A DNA stretch of 64,000 nt, taken from assembly GCF_004804315.1 (NCBI RefSeq), contig NZ_SRXX01000004.1, positions 1 through 64,000 on the forward strand, in the 5' to 3' direction. The DNA comes from Flagellimonas onchidii. GTDB lineage: Bacteria; Bacteroidota; Bacteroidia; Flavobacteriales; Flavobacteriaceae. A program made the translations under genes and the position numbers. The stretch's first letter is position 1. Every line of letters begins with the position of its first letter. Shown piece after piece: positions 45,722-55,737 of the stretch. Under the pieces are notes generated by a model. That model worked only from the letters and a program-made list of their open reading frames with translations, had not been told where the DNA came from and did no database searches.

Positions 45722-46699
45722 ATGTCTAAAGTTAAGTACTATTACGATCCTGATACACTTTCCTATCGAAAGATAGAACCGAAAAAATCCAGAAAGTACC
45801 GTAATCTTTTCTTCTTTGTATTAGGTTCTGCACTATTTGGGCTTTTAGGTCTAATCTTGCTACTTAACACCAATTGGCTGAACACTCCAAAAGAACTTTC
45901 CTTAGATCGCGAGGTTCGTAATTATGAGCTTCAGTTTGAAATATTGAGCAAAAAAATGGAGCAAATGGAGCAGGTTTTGGCCAATATTGAAGATCGTGAC
46001 AACAATATTTATAGACTATATTTTGAAGCCAATCCCATACCGGAAGAACAACGCAGGGCTGGTTTTGGAGGAGTAAACCGCTATAAATCATTGGAGGGTT
46101 TTAACAATTCAGAAATCATCATTGATGCTTCCAAGCGGTTGGATATCATTCAAAAACAAATGGTGATTCAATCCAAATCGTTGGATGAAATTGCCAAACT
46201 CGCGGAAGAAAAAGAGAAGTTATTAGCATCCATTCCAGCCATTCAACCTGTTCGAAATGAAGATTTAAAACGGATGGCATCAGGCTTTGGGTGGCGTTCC
46301 GACCCTTTTACCAAAGCTAGAAAGATGCACTGGGGTATGGATTTTACCGCACCAAGAGGAACCCCAATATATGCTTCTGGGGATGGCACGGTAACAAGAG
46401 CTGACAATCGGTCTTCAGGGTTTGGAAAGCACATACGGATAGACCATGGTTATGGGTATCTTAGCCTATATGCCCATTTAAGCAAATACAATGTGACCAA
46501 AGGTCAAAAGGTAAAGCGAGGGGACTTAATCGGTTTTGTTGGCAATACCGGACGGTCCGAAGCACCTCATCTCCATTATGAAGTTCATAAGGATGGAGAA
46601 CGTATCAACCCTATTAACTTCTACTACGGAAGTTTGTCTCCAGAAGAATTTGAGAATATGCTCAAGTTTGCCAATCAAGAGAACCAATCCTTGGATTAA
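45722..46699 (+). CDS. M23-family metallopeptidase
   Basis: 325 residues: short cytoplasmic start, one transmembrane helix (about 28-50), coiled-coil (about 60-160) and a C-terminal M23 (LytM-like) domain with HWGMDFTAPRGTPIYA and APHLHYEVHKDG holding the zinc site. It should cleave peptidoglycan cross-links in the periplasm or serve as an activator. Its stop overlaps the MerR start by 1 base (TAATG), giving tight coupling. Confidence 0.94.
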   Translation: MSKVKYYYDPDTLSYRKIEPKKSRKYRNLFFFVLGSALFGLLGLILLLNTNWLNTPKELSLDREVRNYELQFEILSKKMEQMEQVLANIEDRDNNIYRLYFEANPIPEEQRRAGFGGVNRYKSLEGFNNSEIIIDASKRLDIIQKQMVIQSKSLDEIAKLAEEKEKLLASIPAIQPVRNEDLKRMASGFGWRSDPFTKARKMHWGMDFTAPRGTPIYASGDGTVTRADNRSSGFGKHIRIDHGYGYLSLYAHLSKYNVTKGQKVKRGDLIGFVGNTGRSEAPHLHYEVHKDGERINPINFYYGSLSPEEFENMLKFANQENQSLD

Positions 46700-47028
46700 T
46701 GCATATCGACCTTCCTGAAAAACGATATTATGGCATTGGCGAAGTAGCCAAGGCCTTTGGGGTGAACACCTCTTTGATTCGGTTTTGGGAGAAGGAATTT
46801 GATGTGCTTCAACCTAAAAAAAACGCAAAAGGCAACCGAAAGTTCACGCCGCAGGACATCAAAAACCTTCAACTGATTTATCACCTGGTCAAAGAACGTG
46901 GTTTCACCTTGGAAGGCGCAAAAATCCACCTGAAAGAAGAAAAGCAAAAAGTACTTTCCAATTTCGAAGTCATTCAAAAACTGCAAAAAGTAAAGGCCGA
47001 GCTTTTGAAAATCAAAGAACAACTATAA
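46699..47028 (+). CDS. MerR-family transcription regulator
   Basis: 109 residues: an N-terminal winged-helix with YYGIGEVAKAFGVNTSLIRF (about 10-29) and FTPQDIKNLQLIY, followed by a short helical tail with many Lys and Glu. It lacks a long effector domain, so it may act as a simple dimeric regulator. Coupled to the M23 gene (1-base overlap), followed by LemA 18 bases later. Confidence 0.9.
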   Translation: MHIDLPEKRYYGIGEVAKAFGVNTSLIRFWEKEFDVLQPKKNAKGNRKFTPQDIKNLQLIYHLVKERGFTLEGAKIHLKEEKQKVLSNFEVIQKLQKVKAELLKIKEQL

Positions 47029-47046
47029 ACACTAAAACCATATAAA

Positions 47047-47646
47047 ATGAAAAAATGGCTAATTCCACTAGTTATTATAGGTGCCCTGATATTTATACTT
47101 GGAGGGTGGTATGTTAGAACCAACAATACACTCGTAGACATGAAAGGGCAAGCAACCAAACAATGGGCAAATGTCGAAAGCTCGTACCAACGAAGAAGTG
47201 ATTTGATAGGTAACCTAGTGAAAACTGTCCAAGGTGCAGCAGATTTTGAGAGAAATACTCTGAAAGAAGTCATCGAAGCACGAGCAAAAGCGACATCGAC
47301 CACTATAGACGCCAATAACATTACAGCTCAGCAGTTAGCAGAGTTTCAACAAGCTCAAACTGGTTTATCCTCAGCACTGTCGCGGCTCTTGGTTACCGTA
47401 GAACGATATCCTGAACTTAAAGCCAATCAAAACTTTTTGGAACTGCAATCGCAATTGGAGGGTACAGAAAATAGAATTAATGTAGAGCGTAACCGATTCA
47501 ATAATTTAGCTGGTGAGTACAATATCAAAATCCAAAAGATTCCAACCAATATTATAGCAGGTATAGCCAATTTTGACCCCATTGCATTATTCAGCTCCAA
47601 TCCAGGCGCAGAAAATGCCCCAGATGTAAATTTCGAATTCAATTAA
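47047..47646 (+). CDS. LemA-family membrane protein
   Basis: 199 residues with an N-terminal membrane helix (about 5-22) and the LemA core (VDMKGQATKQWANVESSYQR, then RRSDLIGNLVKTVQGAADFE). LemA proteins form helical bundles outside the membrane; their role is not settled. Here it opens the LemA-TPM-TPM set: the next gene starts 3 bases after the stop. Confidence 0.93.
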   Translation: MKKWLIPLVIIGALIFILGGWYVRTNNTLVDMKGQATKQWANVESSYQRRSDLIGNLVKTVQGAADFERNTLKEVIEARAKATSTTIDANNITAQQLAEFQQAQTGLSSALSRLLVTVERYPELKANQNFLELQSQLEGTENRINVERNRFNNLAGEYNIKIQKIPTNIIAGIANFDPIALFSSNPGAENAPDVNFEFN

Positions 47647-47649
47647 AGG

Positions 47650-48087
47650 ATGTCATACGTAGAGGAATTTTTGACCGCCGAAGAAGAAGGTGAAATCGTT
47701 AACGCCATTCTAGAGGCTGAAAAGAACACTTCAGGAGAGATTCGGGTACATATTGAGGCGACTACCAAAATCGATCATTTTAGTAGAGCACAACAAGTTT
47801 TCCATTTTTTGAAAATGGACAATACCAAAGATGAAAATGGTGTATTGCTCTATGTGGCCGTGGAAGACAAAAAGTTTGTGATTTATGGTGATTCAGGGAT
47901 AGATCGAGCCGTTCCCAGAGGTTTTTGGGACGGTACCAAAGACGTTATCTCGTCACATTTTAAACAAGGAAAATTTAAACAAGGAATTGTTGAAGGCGTT
48001 TTAATGGCTGGTAAGGAGCTTCAGGCACATTTTCCGTGGGACCAAACAGACACAAACGAACTAAGTGATGCCATTTCCAAAGGTTAA
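47650..48087 (+). CDS. TPM-domain protein without export signal
   Basis: 145 residues, one TPM (TLP18.3/Psb32/MOLO1) domain: TAEEEGEIVNAILEAEKNTS at the start, ENGVLLYVAVEDKKFVIYG in the middle. No signal peptide, so it seems cytoplasmic, unlike its neighbour. Members of this family in other organisms are phosphatases or membrane-protein turnover factors. Its 3' end overlaps the next gene by 20 bases. Confidence 0.88.
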   Translation: MSYVEEFLTAEEEGEIVNAILEAEKNTSGEIRVHIEATTKIDHFSRAQQVFHFLKMDNTKDENGVLLYVAVEDKKFVIYGDSGIDRAVPRGFWDGTKDVISSHFKQGKFKQGIVEGVLMAGKELQAHFPWDQTDTNELSDAISKG

Positions 48088-48859
48088 TTTTCTTTTTGTG
48101 GTTTTTTGCTCCACTCTTTCGTGGGGACAATTCACTATTCCCGAAAAACCACAAAAACAGACAAGTGTTTATGACTATGTAAATCTACTGTCCGCTCCCC
48201 AAAGCAAGGCTTTGGAACAAAAACTTATCCGATATTCGGACAGCACTTCAACCCAAATTGTAATAGCCATTATTGCTTCGACGGAAGGTGAAAATATCAA
48301 CTATCTGGGAGCCCAATGGGGTCAACAATGGGGTATCGGACAAGCGAACAAAGACAATGGGGTATTAGTGCTTTTGGCCAAGAATGACCGTAGAATTGCT
48401 ATCAACACCGGTTATGGCGTAGAAGGCTCTCTGACCGATTTTATGTCAAAACGTATCATCGAATCCATCATTATACCAAAATTCAAACAAGGTGATTATT
48501 ACCGAGGACTGGATAAAGGAGTAGATGCTATTTTCCAAGTGCTGAATGGTGAGTTTAAAGAAGACCGTTCTTTTGGGAACGATACAGGGTTCTCAATTAA
48601 ATCATTGCTCCCTTTTATCATTTTTATCATCATTTTAATCATCCTTTCAAGAGGCAGAAAAAATAACCGGAACAACAGAGGTGGTCGAGGTGGCCGAAAC
48701 TCTGGATTGGATATTTGGGATATGATCATCTTGAGCAACATGGGGCGTAGCTCCGGTTCCTCTGGCGGTTTTGGAGGCGGTGGTTTTGGCTCTGGAGGAT
48801 TTGGAGGTGGCTTCGGAGGTGGCGGTTTTGGAGGCGGTGGTGCCTCCGGTGGGTGGTGA
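48068..48859 (+). CDS. Secreted TPM-domain protein with Gly-rich tail
   Basis: 263 residues from ATG 48068; a GTG at 48065 in the same frame is an alternative. Signal peptide (about 1-18, ending TLSWGQ), a TPM domain (about 33-165, QIVIAIIASTEGENINYLG ... GVLVLLAKNDRRIAINTGYG), a transmembrane helix (about 175-193) and a Gly/Phe/Ser-rich tail (GGFGGGGFGSGGFGGG). This is the YgcG-like membrane form. The 20-base overlap ties it to the preceding TPM gene. Confidence 0.9.
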   Translation: MPFPKVNFLFVVFCSTLSWGQFTIPEKPQKQTSVYDYVNLLSAPQSKALEQKLIRYSDSTSTQIVIAIIASTEGENINYLGAQWGQQWGIGQANKDNGVLVLLAKNDRRIAINTGYGVEGSLTDFMSKRIIESIIIPKFKQGDYYRGLDKGVDAIFQVLNGEFKEDRSFGNDTGFSIKSLLPFIIFIIILIILSRGRKNNRNNRGGRGGRNSGLDIWDMIILSNMGRSSGSSGGFGGGGFGSGGFGGGFGGGGFGGGGASGGW

Positions 48860-48949
48860 TAATTGTTTTATGCAATTACCCTCTTTCGGTCAAAGATTTT
48901 GTCTTACGCAACTTTTTTCATAAATTTTTATCTAATCATAAAATACCTC

Positions 48950-49387
48950 ATGACTCTAAAAAAGCTATTCTCCTTTTTACCCGTATTTTTATTTCTATCA
49001 TGTATTAATTCTGAAGATGATTGTTCAGTTTTATGTCCTCAACTAGGCGTTTTGGCCTTTGATGTACGCTTAGATGGCGATAACGTTTTTGAGAATGGCA
49101 TATATAGCTTGAACGATTTAACCATAAACGACGCCAACACTGTAGTTTCGTTGGAGTCAATTTCAAGTCCAATTCTGCTGATTCAAGATCCAGATTGGGG
49201 GTCTAGCGAGCACTTTTACACTATAAGCCTAGGGGACAATGATTCGTTTACCGTCAATCCTTCTTTTGAACTATCAGAAAGAAGTGAGTGCTGTGCTCCT
49301 ACTCCTTTATTAAGTTCCATTGTGGTAAATAGTGAGGAAGTGGCGCTTTCGGATGCTATAGGAAAGGTTATTATTGTGAACCTTTAA
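48950..49387 (+). CDS. Small hypothetical lipoprotein
   Basis: 145 residues from ATG 48950, the start of a lipoprotein signal (VFLFLSCINSED, Cys18). An earlier in-frame ATG at 48863 adds 29 residues without improving the signal. The mature part is acidic, with three Cys near positions 25-29 and CC at about 121-122. I do not recognise it. It stands alone between the TPM gene and a convergent NTF2-like gene. Confidence 0.65.
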   Translation: MTLKKLFSFLPVFLFLSCINSEDDCSVLCPQLGVLAFDVRLDGDNVFENGIYSLNDLTINDANTVVSLESISSPILLIQDPDWGSSEHFYTISLGDNDSFTVNPSFELSERSECCAPTPLLSSIVVNSEEVALSDAIGKVIIVNL

Positions 49388-49456
49388 TTTATTCGCTTCT
49401 GTTCTCAGTAGCCCAGCTTTGTTATTCAATTATTGCTTTTATCTGAAACTGAACTA

Positions 49457-49870
49457 TCAATCCACTCTTTTATAAAAAATTTTGCTCACGATTTTCCATT
49501 CTCCATCAATCTTTAGCAAATTCATAAAATCGACAAACGTGAAATCCTCGTACTCCAACTCCAATCGTGCATTGGCGGCGTGACCTGAAACCGTGATTTC
49601 TGCAATACGATTTACCCTATCAACCCTCGGACCGGGTTTCATACCACTAAAAAACTCAAGAGCATTGACTTCTTTGTACCCCTCTTTGGTGATGTATTTC
49701 ATGGTTGCGGTGTCATGAAAAGCTTTCTTTAAGGTTTCAAAATCCTTGTTAGAACCACCTTCCATATAATAATTCAAGGTTTTCTCTATCAATTGATAAT
49801 CCGATTCTTGAGCATTTACAGTTGAAAAAACACATGCAGTAAGGAACAATAAGAGAATGTTGCGCATCAT
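49457..49870 (-). CDS. Secreted NTF2-like (lumazine-binding-like) protein
   Basis: 137 residues with a signal peptide (about 1-20, ending STVNAQ). The single domain (YQLIEKTLNYYMEGGSNKDF ... LLKIDGEWKIVSKIF) is the NTF2/SnoaL-type 'Lumazine_bd_2' fold common in Bacteroidota. No catalytic motif can be read. It is divergent from the alpha-2-macroglobulin gene. Confidence 0.85.
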   Translation of the reverse strand: MMRNILLLFLTACVFSTVNAQESDYQLIEKTLNYYMEGGSNKDFETLKKAFHDTATMKYITKEGYKEVNALEFFSGMKPGPRVDRVNRIAEITVSGHAANARLELEYEDFTFVDFMNLLKIDGEWKIVSKIFYKRVD

Positions 49871-50079
49871 GGTGTTACGTTTTTTGTTTGTTCTTCAATT
49901 TATTGATTTTAAAATCAGGCATTTATTTTTAAATCATAAATATTTCATAAGGTTACGTCCATCCATAACGCTCATCCGTAAATTATAACAAGCCATTCAT
50001 CAACTCAAAACGCCCCATCATCCATTTTTCATCTATCTTGTCCGTGGTTAAAATCACGTATAACTTAATACCGTTTTGT

Positions 50080-53000
50080 ATGTCTCGAATCTTCCGAATT
50101 TTAGTTCTTTCAATCATTCTTCTTGCTGTTTCCTGTAAAAAAAAAGCTCCTGAATCAGAAATAGACAATCTATTCAAATTCAAGGATTATATAAGTTACC
50201 ATACCAAAGGAGATCAAAGTGTTTCAGGGTTTGTTCATATTATGCTTGTACAGCAACTGGAACAGTTTGATCTTACCCAGGAGCTTCCTTCAGAATACAT
50301 AAAAATATCCCCAAAAGTTGAAGGCAAACTCGCCATCGAAAATGGTAGGGAACTTGTTTTTCAACCTTCGGAACATCTAAAACCGGATACAGAGTATGTG
50401 GTAACACTTTCGCTCAACAAACTTTTTGAGGAGATTGATTCCGAATACAAAGAATTCACTTTTAGTTTTAAAACTATTGCCCCAAACTTTAAAATCAATT
50501 TGGATGACCTGCAATCGTACAGCAAAAACTGGCAATACCTCTCTGGATATCTTACAGCTTCAGATCTTTTGGATGCTAGTAAAATAACAGGAATCATTTC
50601 AGTAAAACAGGGTGATAAAGAAATTCCTGTAAAATGGAGCAATACGGAAGAAGATGCCCAATTTTTCAATTTTAGGATTGATAGTATACCTCGTTTAGAC
50701 GACGACAGTGAACTCAACATTGTTTGGAGTGGAAAAAGTCTAGGCATCGACAACCAAGGAGAAGAAAACTATACTATCCCCGGACTGAACAAATTTGTGG
50801 TGATAGATTCCAAGACCACCTCATCGCCCAATGCCGTGCTTACCTTGAATTTTTCAGAACCGCTAAAGAAAAATCAAAACCTTAAAGGGCTTGTTACTAT
50901 TGAAAATAACCAAAATCTGCGTTATGAAATTGATGGGAACCTATTAAAGGTTTATCCTTCAAACCGAATTATCGGCGAAGCCAGAGTAACGGTTCATCAA
51001 GGCATTAAAAGTGAATATGGTTTTAGCCTGAAAAACGAATTTTCAGAATTGGTCTCCTTTGAGCAGTTAAAACCTGCCGTACGGCTTATTTCCAAAGGAA
51101 CCATACTGCCCAACGCCGCATCCACACCCATTTATTTTGAAACGGTTAATCTTTCCGCCGTTGAAGTTCGTGTCACTCAGATTTATGAAAACAATATGTT
51201 GCAGTATTTGCAGGTAAATAACCTAAAACAAGAATACGACAACGAAATTGTACGGGTTGGCAAAAGGGTCGCCTATAAAGTAATCCCTTTAACAGAAAAT
51301 GGAGATACAAACACCAGCTATTGGAAGGCCCATGCCCTAAACCTTTCAGAACTGATTAAGGTAAGCCCAGGGGCATTGTACCAAATTGATTTCAATTTTG
51401 AAAAGGAACACACCACTTACCAATGTGAGGACCAGGAAGACCTTGAAGATAATGATTATTGGGAAAACAGAGACAATCCCTGCCATAATGGGTATTATTA
51501 CTATCTAGATGATGTATCAACAAATCTGTTGGGCAGCGATTTGGGATTGATTATCAAAAAAGGGAACAACCAATCGTACCATTTTGCAACGACCAATTTG
51601 CTTACTACAAGTCCCGAAGCCAATACCACCATAAGGTTATATGACTACCAACAACAACTGATTGGTCAGGCAATTACGGATGAAAACGGTTTGGGATTAT
51701 TTGATGGTGAAGAAACACCTTTCTTTGCCATCGCACAAAAGAACAATAATTTTGCTTATGCAAAACTGGAAGACGGCCATGCCCTTTCTTTAAGTAAGTT
51801 TGATGTCTCAGGAGAGACCTTACAGCGTGGTCTGCAAGGGTTTATGTATACCGAACGTGGTGTTCATCGTCCTGGTGACACCGTACATTTGACCTTTGTA
51901 CTGGATGACAAAAACAATCCCATTCCTGACGATCACCCGGTTAATTTGGAAGTAAGGGATGCCCGTGGCAAATTGGTCCAAAGAAATGTCCTCAAAAAAG
52001 ACCCTGTGCAAATTGAGGGCAGTCTTTATGCCAAAAAAGAGAAGAACTTTTATTATTTCCCTATCCCCACAAAACCCGAAGCCTCGACCGGCGATTGGAA
52101 TGCCAAAATTGTGGTTGGAGGAGCTGTATACAACAAAAGCATAAAGATTGCCACCATAAAACCCAATCGACTTAAAATGGAGTTTTCCTTTGATGATGAA
52201 AATCTAAAAGCCGACGAGGTTAACAAAGGTGAACTCAAGGTAAAATGGTTACATGGAGCCCCCGCACGCAATCTTAAGGTTTCTATCAAAGGTGCAATAC
52301 AGAACAGTTATTCCACATTCCCAAAATATAAAAATTATAAATTCCGAGATCCTGTACGATCCTTCAGTGCGGTTGAAAATGTATTTATTGAATCCTCTTT
52401 GGATGAAAATGGGGTGCTTGATTTCAATGAAGAAATCAATGTTAACGAAAATGCTCCAGGAATGCTCCAAGCCACTTTTATCACCAAGGTTTTTGAAGAC
52501 GGTGGTGACTTTTCTATCGATGTATTCTCTAAAAAACTGGCACCCTACACCCATTTTGTAGGGTTACAATCTCCAAAACCGCACCGTTATGGCTCGTTTT
52601 TAACCGATGAAAACACTGAATTCGATGTGGTCAGCGTGAATGCAGGTGGAAAAGCCGTGGGTAATCGAAAACTGAAAGTTCAAATCTTTAAGATTGAATG
52701 GCGTTGGTGGTGGAACCGGGGTCGAGACAATCTATCCCGCTACGAAAATGCCACAGTCCACAGACCATACAAAGAAATGTCGGTAACCACGGGAAGCAAT
52801 GGCAAGGGTAGTTTTAAAGTGAACATTCCCAACGATGATGGAGGTCGCTTTTTAATTCGGGTGATTGATGAAGCTTCTGGACACGCCACGGGACGCACCA
52901 CTTATTTCTATAGAGATTGGTGGAGAAGACCCGCCTCAGGCGATTCAGAAAGTTCAAAAATCCTTCTCTTTTCAGCAAACAAGGAAAAATACCAACTGGG

Positions 53001-55548
53001 TGAAGAAGCATTGGTCACTTTTCCATCCAATAGAGGTGGAAGAGCACTGATAAGTATCGAAAACGGTTCAGAAGTGTTGTCCCAGCAGTGGGTTGAAACC
53101 TCGGCAAAAGAAACTACCGCCAAAATTCCAATTACCGCCGAAATGGCACCCAATGCCTATATCAACATTTCGTTATTACAGCCTCACGGGCAAGTGGCAA
53201 ACGACCTTCCAATTCGCTTGTACGGAGTGGTCCCGCTTTTGGTCGAAAATCCGGCCTCACGTCTAAAGCCCCAACTTCAAATGCCCGATGTAATAGAACC
53301 TGAAACTTCGTTCGATGTAAAAGTATCCGAAACCAATAATAAACCCATGACCTATAGTTTGGCTGTTGTGGACGAAGGACTGCTCGACCTAACACGATTT
53401 AAGACACCGGATATTCACAGCGCATTTTATGCCAGACAGGCTTTGGGCGTAAAGACTTTCGATATTTTTGATGATGTCATGGGCGCCTATTCTGTGAGTG
53501 TAGGCAATATTTATGAAATCGGTGGTGGGGAAGAAGCCGGTGACGGTTCTAAAAACAGAAAAGCACAACGGTTTAAACCGGTTGTAAGCTATTTAGGCCC
53601 GTTCACTTTAAAAGCAGGTGAAAAAGCGTCCCATACCATAAAAATGCCCAATTATGTTGGCTCTGTTCGCACCATGCTGGTTGCTGGGAACCAAAATAGC
53701 GCCTATGGCAATGCGGAGAAGGCAACTCCTGTTCGAAAACCGTTGATGGTCTTGACTTCCCTACCCAGAAAACTGTCGCCCGGAGAGAAAGTAACCATTC
53801 CGGTTACTGTGTTTGCCATGGAAAAAAAGGTTAAGAACGTAAAAGTTTCCATTAAGGCAGGCAAAGCATTCGAGCCCATCGGCGCGACTTCCAAAAACAT
53901 CACTTTTAATGCCGTTGGTGATCAAATAGTGAATTTTGACTTTAAGGTGAACCCTACAAAGTCCTTTCAAACCATAAAAGTTACCGCATCTGGAGCAGGG
54001 GAAAAAGCCACCAATGAAATTGAAATCGATGTGGAAAATCCAAATCCCATCACCTCAAAAAGCACCTTGTACACCTTGGAGGCAAATCAATCTGAACCCA
54101 TAGTATTGGAACCTTTTGGAACATCGGGAACCAACACTGCCACCATCGAATTTTCGACCTTGCCCCCCATGGATTTTTCCAAACGGTTGTCATACCTGAT
54201 TAGATACCCGCATGGCTGCGTGGAACAGACCACATCTTCGGCATTTCCGCAATTATTTTTGAATGATGTACTCGACATTACTTCCAACAAGAAAGAGAGA
54301 GCAGAAAAAAATATTAAGGCCGCCATTAGAAGGTTAAACAATTTCCAAACCTCAGGAGGTGGCTTAAGCTACTGGCCAGGTGGCAAAGAACCCAATGCAT
54401 GGGGAACTTCATATGCAGGTCACTTTATGTTGGAAGCCAAACAAAAAGGATATCAATTGCCGTTGACCTTTTTAAGCAACTGGTTGCGCTATCAGAAAAA
54501 TGAGGCTAAACAGTGGAGAAAAGCTTCTACTTATAATGATGATATCACCCAAGCCTACCGCTTATATACTTTGGCCTTGGCTCAACAACCAGAATTGGCA
54601 GCGATGAACCGCCTTCGTGAGTCAAAAAATCTGAGCAATGAAGCCAAGTGGCGTTTGGCAGCAGCTTATGCCCTAGTGGGGAAAAAGGAGGTAGCCAAAA
54701 AACTGATTCAAATTGCCAATATCGATTTTCAGCCAAATTCTTATAATTATAGAACCTATGGTTCTGTATTCCGTAACAGAGCCATGGCTTTAGAAACATT
54801 GGTTATTTTAGAAGACTCCCAACAACGTGAGCTAGCTGTTTCTTTGGCAAAAAACTTGTCTTCACAACGCTGGTACAGTACGCAAGAAACTGCCTACGCC
54901 CTTTTGTCCATGGCAAAAATGGTGACCCAAAACGGTGGTAAGTCGTTGGACCTTACCTTCACAAATAATGGAAAAGAAGTCACTGTAAAAACAGACAGGG
55001 CCATTGCGCAGCGAGACTTAGTGATATCTTCCGCTAAAGAGCAAATTCAGGTTAAAAACAACCAGAACAATATTATTTATGCCACTTTGGCGCAAAGTGG
55101 GAAGCTTCCCGTTGGTCAAGAGTTGGCCCAAGCACAAAATCTGAGGCTTTCAGTTGATTATGTGAATGCCCTTGGAAACCGTATTGATGTTTCTGAATTG
55201 CGACAAGGAACCGAGTTACAAGCCAAGGTTACCGTGTTTAATAGCTCCAACGATTATATCGACAATTTGGCACTAACCCAAATTGTGCCTAGTGGGTGGG
55301 AAATTGTGAATACATCATATGCTGGAACCTCGGATTTCAATTCCAACAAAACTGATTATATTGATGTTCGTGATGACCGCACAAATCTCTATTTTGATTT
55401 AGATTCCAAAAAGTCCAAGACATTTTATATAGCACTCAACGCTTCATTCTTGGGGGATTACTATTTGCCAGGATTACAGGTTGAAGCCATGTATGATGAC
55501 AACTATTATGCCCGTAATAAAGGAAAATGGATTAAAGTGATAAAGTAA
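50080..55548 (+). CDS. Alpha-2-macroglobulin-family lipoprotein with thioester
   Basis: 1822 residues from ATG 50080 (lipoprotein signal LLAVSCKKK, Cys19); an in-frame ATG at 50038 adds 14 non-signal residues. The architecture is a chain of MG-type beta domains, an MG/A2M bait area, a thioester domain and a C-terminal receptor-like domain. YPHGCVEQTTSSAF holds the thioester Cys1380 and Gln1383, so the protease-trapping chemistry is likely intact. Such bacterial A2M proteins defend the periplasm against proteases. It is followed by a PBP1C gene, the standard partner in bacteria. Confidence 0.94.
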   Translation: MSRIFRILVLSIILLAVSCKKKAPESEIDNLFKFKDYISYHTKGDQSVSGFVHIMLVQQLEQFDLTQELPSEYIKISPKVEGKLAIENGRELVFQPSEHLKPDTEYVVTLSLNKLFEEIDSEYKEFTFSFKTIAPNFKINLDDLQSYSKNWQYLSGYLTASDLLDASKITGIISVKQGDKEIPVKWSNTEEDAQFFNFRIDSIPRLDDDSELNIVWSGKSLGIDNQGEENYTIPGLNKFVVIDSKTTSSPNAVLTLNFSEPLKKNQNLKGLVTIENNQNLRYEIDGNLLKVYPSNRIIGEARVTVHQGIKSEYGFSLKNEFSELVSFEQLKPAVRLISKGTILPNAASTPIYFETVNLSAVEVRVTQIYENNMLQYLQVNNLKQEYDNEIVRVGKRVAYKVIPLTENGDTNTSYWKAHALNLSELIKVSPGALYQIDFNFEKEHTTYQCEDQEDLEDNDYWENRDNPCHNGYYYYLDDVSTNLLGSDLGLIIKKGNNQSYHFATTNLLTTSPEANTTIRLYDYQQQLIGQAITDENGLGLFDGEETPFFAIAQKNNNFAYAKLEDGHALSLSKFDVSGETLQRGLQGFMYTERGVHRPGDTVHLTFVLDDKNNPIPDDHPVNLEVRDARGKLVQRNVLKKDPVQIEGSLYAKKEKNFYYFPIPTKPEASTGDWNAKIVVGGAVYNKSIKIATIKPNRLKMEFSFDDENLKADEVNKGELKVKWLHGAPARNLKVSIKGAIQNSYSTFPKYKNYKFRDPVRSFSAVENVFIESSLDENGVLDFNEEINVNENAPGMLQATFITKVFEDGGDFSIDVFSKKLAPYTHFVGLQSPKPHRYGSFLTDENTEFDVVSVNAGGKAVGNRKLKVQIFKIEWRWWWNRGRDNLSRYENATVHRPYKEMSVTTGSNGKGSFKVNIPNDDGGRFLIRVIDEASGHATGRTTYFYRDWWRRPASGDSESSKILLFSANKEKYQLGEEALVTFPSNRGGRALISIENGSEVLSQQWVETSAKETTAKIPITAEMAPNAYINISLLQPHGQVANDLPIRLYGVVPLLVENPASRLKPQLQMPDVIEPETSFDVKVSETNNKPMTYSLAVVDEGLLDLTRFKTPDIHSAFYARQALGVKTFDIFDDVMGAYSVSVGNIYEIGGGEEAGDGSKNRKAQRFKPVVSYLGPFTLKAGEKASHTIKMPNYVGSVRTMLVAGNQNSAYGNAEKATPVRKPLMVLTSLPRKLSPGEKVTIPVTVFAMEKKVKNVKVSIKAGKAFEPIGATSKNITFNAVGDQIVNFDFKVNPTKSFQTIKVTASGAGEKATNEIEIDVENPNPITSKSTLYTLEANQSEPIVLEPFGTSGTNTATIEFSTLPPMDFSKRLSYLIRYPHGCVEQTTSSAFPQLFLNDVLDITSNKKERAEKNIKAAIRRLNNFQTSGGGLSYWPGGKEPNAWGTSYAGHFMLEAKQKGYQLPLTFLSNWLRYQKNEAKQWRKASTYNDDITQAYRLYTLALAQQPELAAMNRLRESKNLSNEAKWRLAAAYALVGKKEVAKKLIQIANIDFQPNSYNYRTYGSVFRNRAMALETLVILEDSQQRELAVSLAKNLSSQRWYSTQETAYALLSMAKMVTQNGGKSLDLTFTNNGKEVTVKTDRAIAQRDLVISSAKEQIQVKNNQNNIIYATLAQSGKLPVGQELAQAQNLRLSVDYVNALGNRIDVSELRQGTELQAKVTVFNSSNDYIDNLALTQIVPSGWEIVNTSYAGTSDFNSNKTDYIDVRDDRTNLYFDLDSKKSKTFYIALNASFLGDYYLPGLQVEAMYDDNYYARNKGKWIKVIK

Positions 55549-55587
55549 TTATTTAAACAAGAAAGTGGAATTCTCCTTACAATTAGA

Positions 55588-55670
55588 TGTCATTCCGAAT
55601 GAGATACGAAGAGGAATCTCAATAACAATGGGATTTCTCATCACTCGTTCCTCGCTCTATCGAAATGACA
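55588..55670. repeat. 83-bp intergenic repeat, TGTCATT...AATGACA
   Basis: The ends TGTCATT (55588-55594) and AATGACA (55664-55670) are inverted repeats. The inside has GAGAT...ATCTC (55601-55620) and a second partial hairpin. It lies between the A2M and PBP1C genes and resembles the GAATGACA-type elements elsewhere in this window. Confidence 0.65.
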
Positions 55671-55737
55671 AGATGCTCTAAAAAGTTCATAGCAACCAAA
55701 TAGCCACAATAAAATTCTAAGGTCAATCTCAAGACAA

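Noticed and set aside
48770..48859. GGTGG-rich repeat resembling a mobile or satellite repeat.
   Set aside because: It codes for the Gly-rich tail of the secreted TPM protein and stays in frame.
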